Part shown: piece by piece, positions 58,422-64,000 of the stretch
How the letters are laid out: each line of letters begins with the position of its first letter
How positions within the stretch are numbered: position 1 is the first letter of the stretch
Origin: Paenibacillus sp. BIHB 4019
GTDB taxonomy: Bacteria > Bacillota > Bacilli > Paenibacillales > Paenibacillaceae
Direction of reading: 5' to 3'
NCBI RefSeq assembly: GCF_002741035.1
Contig: NZ_CP016808.1
Location: forward strand, 3,414,001-3,478,000
DNA length: 64,000 nucleotides
Program-made: the position numbers and the translations under genes
Notes under the pieces: generated by a model
Told to the model about the DNA's origin: nothing
The model's input: the letters and a program-made list of their open reading frames with translations, nothing else
Databases searched by the model: none

Positions 58422-58550
58422 CATGAGCTTCGCATTTTGCCCCATGAGCTATTGAGTATGTCGCGCCGCGAGCGGGCGGCGATCTACGCCATGATCGATG
58501 TCCGCATCGACAGCGAGAAAAAACAGCGGGCCAAGATGAAGAAGAAATAA
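58374..58550 (+). CDS. -1 frame extension of the tail assembly chaperone
   Basis: After slippage the ribosome reads 58 further codons in the -1 frame, starting LIKEGDGEANYAYYALHELR and ending in a basic tail KKQRAKMKKK. The fusion protein would be 198 residues. It has no start codon or ribosome-binding site of its own. It corresponds to gpT in the lambda gpG/gpGT pair: the extension binds the tail tube or shaft subunit while the G-part binds tape measure. Confidence 0.9.
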   Translation, partial: LIKEGDGEANYAYYALHELRILPHELLSMSRRERAAIYAMIDVRIDSEKKQRAKMKKK

Positions 58551-58613
58551 TGAAAGCAACGGGACGGCGCTTCTCTATTAGAGGGCGCTTTTGTTCTGTA
58601 AGGAGGTGGAAGG

Positions 58614-61094
58614 ATGGCGGGTACGATAAATTTGGATGCGAGCGCCGCCGCTGGCGCAGTTAAGATGCTAGATCAATTGAAAAACACCCTGTTGTTTATG
58701 GCGCAAACCAGCGCTGCCTCGACCCAGCAAATGATGGCTGCAACCTCGGAATTTAATAAGCTGAACAAGACGATGAACGAGATGAGCCGTGTAGTTTCAA
58801 CACTTGGTAAAACGCTAAGCAGTTTCAATGCGACTGCTGCCAAGAGCAGCGGTTCAGGTATGTCGGGGCTGGGTGGCATGCTAAAGGGAGTAAGCGGACC
58901 AAAATTGTCTTTGGATGGATTATTACTAGCACCACTAAGAGATGCTGGTAATGCTTTAAATTTGAAATTGCAGAATATGGGCCAAATAGTACAAAAGGGT
59001 GCTGAAAAGCTATTCGAAATACCCAAAGTGGCTGGGGCGATTTCGAAAATGAAAGACGTTGGCCAAGCATTAACATGGGAGTTTGAGAGTAAGTTTGTTT
59101 TGCCATTAAAATATATTGGTAGTAAATTGCAAGGGCCATTGGATAAAATGTTCATTAAGCCATTGGAAAATGCTAGAAATACATTGCAAGAACCCATAAA
59201 TAAAATGTTTATTAATCCATTGGGAAAACTTGGTAAAGTTTTGAAAATACCGCTGCAGGATCTGATTGTTACGCCACTTAATGAGATTAAAGCTGCAACT
59301 AAAATACCGGTTGATGATTCATTTCTTGCACCTTTTAGATCAATTAAAACGGAGCTTTTGAAATTAGCCTCTGAGCTAGCAGCAATATCCCTTAAAGGAG
59401 CCTTAAACGAACGCACTCAAAAGGACATGTTAATTGCACGTACTGGGAGTACGGAAAAAGGCACAGCCATTTTCGAGGCGGTAAGGGAACAGTCGATTTC
59501 AGCAGGGATTGACCCTAGTGAAGCGATTAAAAATACGATGAATTTGCTTCCAATGGCAGAGAACATGGAGCAATTTACGAAGATGACTTCTATGGCTATG
59601 CAGCTTGCTGCATTCGATACAAATGGAGGTGGTACTGCTAGGTCAAGTGAGGCCATAAAATCTGCGATGAATGGCGATACAACGTTATTAATGAGACAAT
59701 ACGGTATTTCTTCTGAAGCAGCACAGGGCTTCGATCCGCAAGAATACATTAACAATGGTGATATGGACGGTTTTTTGACCAGCCTTAATCAAGTTTTTGA
59801 AAATGCAAATCTTGGAAAAGCTGAATTGGATATTGTGTACAGTAGTCCACAAAGTCAATTGGACACCATTGTAAATAGTTTAAAAACCTCTTTGGCTGGA
59901 GCAGGAATGGGGGCATTAGATGTCCTTACCCCATTAATTGGAAGAATTATGGAAGCTTTTAATAGCGGACAGCTTCAAGGTTTTTTTGACATACTCGGAG
60001 CCGGGTTAAGCTTTGCAGCTGAACTATTTGTCATGCTGGGGGATGCGGCTTTATGGGTAGTAACAAATATAATAACTTACTGGCCGGCAATTGCTGCTAT
60101 GTTACTAACAGCGGCAGTCTTTTTGCTTCCTACTATGATCCTAGGGTTATATAATATGCTGCTTCCTCTTTATATGCAGATAGCCGGATGGTTAATGTTG
60201 AATTTACCGATTCTAGCCGTTATTTTAGTAGTAGGATTATTAGTAGCCGCGGTTATTGCCTTTGGAGGGACAGTCGGAGATATAGTTGGATTTGTGGTAG
60301 GTACCTTTTATGCAATGTTAGCGAATATTAATAATATTATAGCACTTTTTTGGAACGCTATTGTTACTTACGTTGAGTTCATAGCTAATCTTTTCATCGA
60401 TCCGTTTTATGCTTTTAAAAATTTGGTCTACAATATTCTCAAGGGAGTAATGGGGTATTTCGGTACGGTCATTAATGGTTTTATAGATGGTATTAACTGG
60501 GTCTTGGAAAAGATCAATAGTTTAACCGGGACAGAATTGAAAATAATATCAAAGTTTGATAATGATTCTCTTGAAAAATTCAAGCCAACGTCTGATAAAG
60601 ATGTTAAGGATTTTTCTAACAATAGAATGAAAAATATGGATTTAGGAGATTCGTTTAAAACAGGCTTTGATGTAGGATCAAATATGACTAAAAGCATGAC
60701 TGATAAGTTGGGTGATTTTAGCACTGATCTAGGTGGAGGCTTTACGCAGCCTAAAACTGTTGAAACGCCAGGTGGCACAGATATTCCGGGTGGAAACAAC
60801 GGAGCAGGAGCAGCCGGCATGGGAGCTGGCATGACACCTGACATTGCCAATGTAAACAAAGTTGATGAAGTAGGCAAGGTCAATGACACCGTCGACATTG
60901 CCAGCGAGGATCTCAAGACGATGCGTGAGCTTGCGGAGATGAAAAATATTCAGAACTTTGTATCGCTCCAGCCGACCGTGAGCGTACAAACCGGCGATAT
61001 TAACAATGGCACCGATATCGACACCATCATTGGCCGAATCGAGCGCTCCTTGAATGAGCAAATCGCTTCGTCGGCGGAAGGGGTGTATGCTTAA
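58614..61094 (+). CDS. xkdO: Tape measure protein (XkdO-like)
   Basis: 826 residues, sets tail length. N-terminal helical region, then four exact-length 19-residue repeats (residues 175-250) of the form P-hydrophobic-x-x-hydrophobic...PL, for example PLDKMFIKPLENARNTLQE. A hydrophobic zone at about 480-600 (MLLTAAVFLLPTMILGLY, LPILAVILVVGLLVAAVIAF) is typical of the membrane-inserting end. The C-terminus has TVSVQTGDINNGTDIDTI. GGAGGTGG precedes the ATG. Base composition changes sharply: about 58870-60770 is AT-rich while both ends match the neighbours. It is shorter than PBSX XkdO, implying a short tail. Confidence 0.93.
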   Translation: MAGTINLDASAAAGAVKMLDQLKNTLLFMAQTSAASTQQMMAATSEFNKLNKTMNEMSRVVSTLGKTLSSFNATAAKSSGSGMSGLGGMLKGVSGPKLSLDGLLLAPLRDAGNALNLKLQNMGQIVQKGAEKLFEIPKVAGAISKMKDVGQALTWEFESKFVLPLKYIGSKLQGPLDKMFIKPLENARNTLQEPINKMFINPLGKLGKVLKIPLQDLIVTPLNEIKAATKIPVDDSFLAPFRSIKTELLKLASELAAISLKGALNERTQKDMLIARTGSTEKGTAIFEAVREQSISAGIDPSEAIKNTMNLLPMAENMEQFTKMTSMAMQLAAFDTNGGGTARSSEAIKSAMNGDTTLLMRQYGISSEAAQGFDPQEYINNGDMDGFLTSLNQVFENANLGKAELDIVYSSPQSQLDTIVNSLKTSLAGAGMGALDVLTPLIGRIMEAFNSGQLQGFFDILGAGLSFAAELFVMLGDAALWVVTNIITYWPAIAAMLLTAAVFLLPTMILGLYNMLLPLYMQIAGWLMLNLPILAVILVVGLLVAAVIAFGGTVGDIVGFVVGTFYAMLANINNIIALFWNAIVTYVEFIANLFIDPFYAFKNLVYNILKGVMGYFGTVINGFIDGINWVLEKINSLTGTELKIISKFDNDSLEKFKPTSDKDVKDFSNNRMKNMDLGDSFKTGFDVGSNMTKSMTDKLGDFSTDLGGGFTQPKTVETPGGTDIPGGNNGAGAAGMGAGMTPDIANVNKVDEVGKVNDTVDIASEDLKTMRELAEMKNIQNFVSLQPTVSVQTGDINNGTDIDTIIGRIERSLNEQIASSAEGVYA

Positions 61095-61777
61095 TGATTA
61101 CGAACAAGCATCATGAGTACGGCATCTGGCTCAGCTACAACAATCAGGAAATTGGCTTCCAGCTGCCGGTTAATCCAGCTGAGCTGCAAATTAGCGACGC
61201 AACTAGCGGCAAGTCTTACGATGTATCCGGTCTTGGTGAAATTAATGTGATTCAAAGTCCAAAGCTGACGGAGATTTCCTTCGACAGCTTTTTTCCTGCG
61301 CCTGGGGCGAATTATTCGTTTATCGCTAGCGAGACGCTGCTCGAGCCTTACGTATATTTGACGCTGATCCAAGACTGGATGAAAAAGAAACGTCCGATCC
61401 GCTTTATTTTCACAGGTGCCTCCTTCGATTTGAATCTTGCCGTCAGTATTGAGAAATTTGAATGGCGGGAAGCGGCGGGCTCGGGCGATATTGAGTACAG
61501 CCTGGGGCTAAAAAAGTATGTGTTTTATAAAGCAAGACCCGTCGAAATTAAAAAAGGCCATGAAAAATCTTTTCATGAAGAACGCGATACAAAAGGGCGC
61601 CAGACGAAGGAAACCCCAAAAACCTACACGCTCGTAAGTGGCGATACGCTCATTGGGGTAGCCAAAAAGCAGCTGGGTGACGAGTCGCGTTGGAAGGAAA
61701 TACAGAAGCTGAATGGCATCGCCGATTCTGAGCTGCGCAAGCTGCAAATCGGTAGGGTGCTGAAGCTGCCGGGGTGA
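61094..61777 (+). CDS. xkdP: LysM-containing baseplate/tail protein (XkdP-like)
   Basis: 227 residues, starting in a one-base overlap with the tape measure stop. The N-terminal 150 residues match XkdP (LPVNPAELQISDATSGKSYD, LLEPYVYLTLIQDWMKKKRP). A linker of charged residues leads to a C-terminal LysM domain (about 174-227, TYTLVSGDTLIGVAKKQLGD, IGRVLKLPG) that binds peptidoglycan or connects tail proteins. Corresponds to gp53-like hub-associated proteins. Confidence 0.93.
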   Translation: MITNKHHEYGIWLSYNNQEIGFQLPVNPAELQISDATSGKSYDVSGLGEINVIQSPKLTEISFDSFFPAPGANYSFIASETLLEPYVYLTLIQDWMKKKRPIRFIFTGASFDLNLAVSIEKFEWREAAGSGDIEYSLGLKKYVFYKARPVEIKKGHEKSFHEERDTKGRQTKETPKTYTLVSGDTLIGVAKKQLGDESRWKEIQKLNGIADSELRKLQIGRVLKLPG

Positions 61778-61781
61778 TGAG

Positions 61782-62750
61782 ATGCTGGAAATTTTGATCG
61801 ATAACCGGAATGGGAAAGTGTGGAATGTGACAAATCTCGTACCTTCCCTGACGTATAAAACGAAGCGGACAGGCTCCGCATCGAGCTTGGATTTTACGCT
61901 TATTAAGGGCGCTCCTTATCAGCATCAGGCGTTTGCGGTCAACAATGGCGATGTCGTTCGGCTGTCGAAGGATGGGAAGGTCGTATTTTACGGCTATGTG
62001 TTTGAATACAATTTCGGCAGGGACGAGAGTGTCACAATCAAGGCGTATGACCAGCTGCGTTATTTGCTGATGAGCGATACGTATGTGTTCAGCAACAAAA
62101 CCGCCACCCAAATGATTAAGCAAATTGCTGAGGATACGGGCTTGAAAATAGGAACGCTGGCGGAGACGGAGTATGTCATTCCTTCTATGGTAGAGGACAA
62201 CAAAAAGCTGCTGGATATTATGTGCAAAGCGCTCGACTATACGCTAATCAATGATAAGGGCAATTTTGTATTATTCGATGAGGCGGGTGCTTTGTCTCTA
62301 CGCAATATTGAGGACATGAAGACAGATTCTATCATTGGCGATTGGAGCTTGATGACGGATTTCGGCTATAAAAACTCAATCGACAGTGAATCGTACAATA
62401 AGATCAAAGTGGTGCAAAACAATAAAGAAACCGGGAAGCGCGACGTCTACATTGGGCAGGACAGTGCGAATATTGCCAAATGGGGCCTGCTGCAATTTTA
62501 TCAGGTAGCCGACGAGCAAATGAACAGCGCGCAAATCAATGAATTGCTGGACCAGCTGCTGAAGCTGAAAAATCGGGAGCAGCGCAGCCTCAGCATTGAA
62601 GCCATTGGCGATTTGCGCGTGCGTGCAGGCTCCTATGTTCCCATTGTCATAGAGGAACTGGATATTGGACAGTATTTCCTGGTCGATGAATGCTCCCACA
62701 AGCTTGAAGCGGACGCGCATACGATGACTTTAGAATTGAAGGTGATATGA
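61782..62750 (+). CDS. xkdQ: Baseplate hub protein (XkdQ/gpD-like)
   Basis: 322 residues. Hub at the end of the tube: WNVTNLVPSLTYKTKRTGSA, DGKVVFYGYVFEYNFGRDES, ATQMIKQIAEDTGLKIG and the C-terminal LRVRAGSYVPIVIEELDIGQ are as in XkdQ. GGGGTGATGAG precedes the ATG. The stop overlaps the next gene by 4 bases (ATGA). Confidence 0.93.
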   Translation: MLEILIDNRNGKVWNVTNLVPSLTYKTKRTGSASSLDFTLIKGAPYQHQAFAVNNGDVVRLSKDGKVVFYGYVFEYNFGRDESVTIKAYDQLRYLLMSDTYVFSNKTATQMIKQIAEDTGLKIGTLAETEYVIPSMVEDNKKLLDIMCKALDYTLINDKGNFVLFDEAGALSLRNIEDMKTDSIIGDWSLMTDFGYKNSIDSESYNKIKVVQNNKETGKRDVYIGQDSANIAKWGLLQFYQVADEQMNSAQINELLDQLLKLKNREQRSLSIEAIGDLRVRAGSYVPIVIEELDIGQYFLVDECSHKLEADAHTMTLELKVI

Positions 62751-63022
62751 TGGCACTGCTTGATGCAATTAAAAAAGCGGGCGCTGCCGCCCATGCGTCG
62801 GGCAACCCCGTCGCTGTGTTAATCGGCCGGGTAACCGGCACGAATCCTCTGGAAGTGAACGTTGACCAACGTTTCACGCTTTCGGAGGATTTTTTAATTA
62901 TTCCCGAAGGCGTGAGCGATGTGCAGCGGATTCGCCGCGCTTTGGAGCCGGGTGATATTGTGCTGCTGCTGCGGGTTCAGGGCGGACAACAGTTCGTCGT
63001 GCTGGATCGGGTGAGCGCATGA
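62747..63022 (+). CDS. xkdR: DUF2577 baseplate protein (XkdR-like)
   Basis: 91 residues, DUF2577 family. MALLDAIKKAGAAAHASGNP and GRVTGTNPLEVNVDQRFTL, ending in LLRVQGGQQFVVLDRV, are diagnostic. Probably an OB-fold spike/hub component. Overlaps both neighbours by 4 bases, so translation is coupled. Confidence 0.92.
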   Translation: MMALLDAIKKAGAAAHASGNPVAVLIGRVTGTNPLEVNVDQRFTLSEDFLIIPEGVSDVQRIRRALEPGDIVLLLRVQGGQQFVVLDRVSA

Positions 63023-63420
63023 TTCCACAAGGTGCAATTATCGACGAGCTGCAGACCGAAGCGGCGATTGAGCCTAGCCGCACGTATTATATCGATTTTG
63101 CCAATAAGCGCATGTCCGGCATGACGGATGGCCTCAGTGCGATTAAGCAGGCTGTGTTCAAAATTTTGCAAACGGAGCGTTATCGCTATTTTATCTATAG
63201 CTTTGATTATGGCTCCGAGCTGGATTTATTGAATGAATCCTCCCATCTCTATGTACGATCTGAACTCAAGCGCCGCGTAACTGAAGCGCTGCTGGCGGAT
63301 GATCGAATAGCAGATGTGACGGATTTTGAACTGACGGTTGAGGGGGACAAGGCAGCGGTAAGTTTTACGGTAGTAACCGATGAAGGCAGTTTTAAAGAGG
63401 AGGTGATGGCCCGTGTATGA
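63019..63420 (+). CDS. xkdS: Baseplate wedge protein (XkdS/gp25-like, DUF2634)
   Basis: 133 residues, DUF2634. Contains YYIDFANKRMSGMTDGLSAI and YRYFIYSFDYGSELDLL, typical of XkdS, a relative of the gp25/W sheath initiator. ATG overlaps xkdR by 4 bases; its stop overlaps xkdT by 8. Confidence 0.93.
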   Translation: MIPQGAIIDELQTEAAIEPSRTYYIDFANKRMSGMTDGLSAIKQAVFKILQTERYRYFIYSFDYGSELDLLNESSHLYVRSELKRRVTEALLADDRIADVTDFELTVEGDKAAVSFTVVTDEGSFKEEVMARV

Positions 63421-64000
63421 GGCATTTACGTACAGCTTTATTTTACAGCGCATGCTGGACCGGGTTTCAGAGGATGTAGATAAGCGGGAGGGCAGCGTTA
63501 TATTTGACGCTTTAGCGCCAGCGGCTGCCGAGCTGTCAGAGATGTATGCGCAGCTTGATGTGAATCAGGCGCTTTTGTTCGCGGATACGGCAACTGGAGA
63601 GTGGCTGGAACGCCGGACAGCCGAGTTTGGTGTGGAAAGGCAGCCTGCGACTTTTGCCCAGCGGCAAGGGGAGTTTTTTGGCAGCAATGGGCAGCTTGTA
63701 GATGTTCCTTTGAAGAGCCGGTTTGCCCTTGATGATTTGAGGTATACGGTGACGGGGAAAAACGGAACGGGACTTTTCACGTTGACCTGTGAGACAGCGG
63801 GTATCGTTGGCAATCAGAAATATGGAGCGCTGCTGCCGCTTGCTTATGTTGACGGGCTCGCGCGTGCCGAGCTTGCGCAAATTTTGGTGCCTGGCGAAGA
63901 AGCGGAAACGGATGAGGCTTTGCGAGCAAGGTATTACAGCGTCGTGAACGAGCCAGCGTTTGGCGGCAATATTGCCGATTACAAGCAAATGATCAGCTCA
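63413..64000 (+). CDS. xkdT: Baseplate J-like protein (XkdT-like), partial at window end
   Basis: First 196 residues of a baseplate J/gp47-like protein; the frame is open at the right edge. GTG 63413 follows GGAGGTGATGG. Start YEAFTYSFILQRMLDRVSED, then KREGSVIFDALAPAAAELSE and TATGEWLERRTAEFGVERQP, and ARYYSVVNEPAFGGNIADYK, all typical. It joins baseplate wedges to fibres; fibre, lysis and immunity genes are expected beyond the window. Confidence 0.93.
   Translation, partial: MYEAFTYSFILQRMLDRVSEDVDKREGSVIFDALAPAAAELSEMYAQLDVNQALLFADTATGEWLERRTAEFGVERQPATFAQRQGEFFGSNGQLVDVPLKSRFALDDLRYTVTGKNGTGLFTLTCETAGIVGNQKYGALLPLAYVDGLARAELAQILVPGEEAETDEALRARYYSVVNEPAFGGNIADYKQMISS

Overview
The window looks like a chromosomal segment of a soil or plant-associated Paenibacillus-type Firmicute. 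The evidence is strong GGAGG ribosome-binding sites, frequent TTG/GTG starts, a CIRCE-controlled groESL operon, lipoprotein-type CUT1 sugar-binding proteins paired with YesM/YesN two-component systems, an S-layer-anchored giant surface protein and a PBSX-like tail cluster. This assignment is inference from gene content; there is no rRNA or other marker gene in the window. I found no tRNA, rRNA, CRISPR array or insertion sequence.

Layout. (1) 1-12 kb: a uronate-polysaccharide uptake and degradation locus: permease, binding protein, YesM/YesN pair, heparinase II/III-like lyase, GH88 unsaturated glucuronyl hydrolase and a DUF2264 protein. Its intergenic DNA is rich in repeats. (2) 12.3-14.4 kb: groES-groEL behind a sigma-A promoter and a CIRCE element. 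(3) 15-22.4 kb: a 2,482-residue SLH protein with InlB-type and MucBP-like repeats and a propeller-like C-terminus. (4) 22.7-25.5 kb: a tRNA-dihydrouridine synthase and a MATE transporter. (5) 25.5-37.2 kb: a phosphonate locus: DeoR regulator, two tandem PHP-domain hydrolases, PhnW, PhnX, a PbfA-like PLP enzyme, a complete CUT1-type ABC transporter and a third PHP enzyme. The transporter may import an organophosphonate or its ester, the PHP enzymes may release 2-aminoethylphosphonate, and PhnW/PhnX/PbfA then cleave the C-P bond.

(6) 38.3-39.7 kb holds several very small genes: a holin-like type I toxin with a probable antisense RNA, a 65-residue protein that is about 45 percent methionine, and a 38-residue membrane peptide. 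(7) 39.9-47.6 kb: yesN-yesM-lplA-lplB-ytcP, resembling the aldouronate (glucuronoxylan) uptake cluster of Paenibacillus, ending in the decayed remains of a GH10 xylanase. (8) 47.7-53.8 kb: MFS transporter, aldehyde dehydrogenase, a secreted copper-amine-oxidase-N/DUF3298-type protein, and metY with free-methionine-sulfoxide reductase. (9) 53.9-64 kb: ImmA/XRE repressor pair, a palindromic operator between divergent promoters, a sigma-like late regulator, and then directly tail sheath, tube, chaperone (with a textbook -1 frameshift), tape measure and baseplate genes. No terminase, portal or capsid gene lies between the regulator and the sheath, so this is best read as a contractile phage-tail-like bacteriocin (R-type tailocin) that runs off the right edge.

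The most noteworthy observations are the headless tail cluster with its phased TGTCCG array, operator and frameshift signal, the PHP-rich phosphonate locus, the type I toxin/antisense pair, the Met-rich protein, and the xylanase relic.
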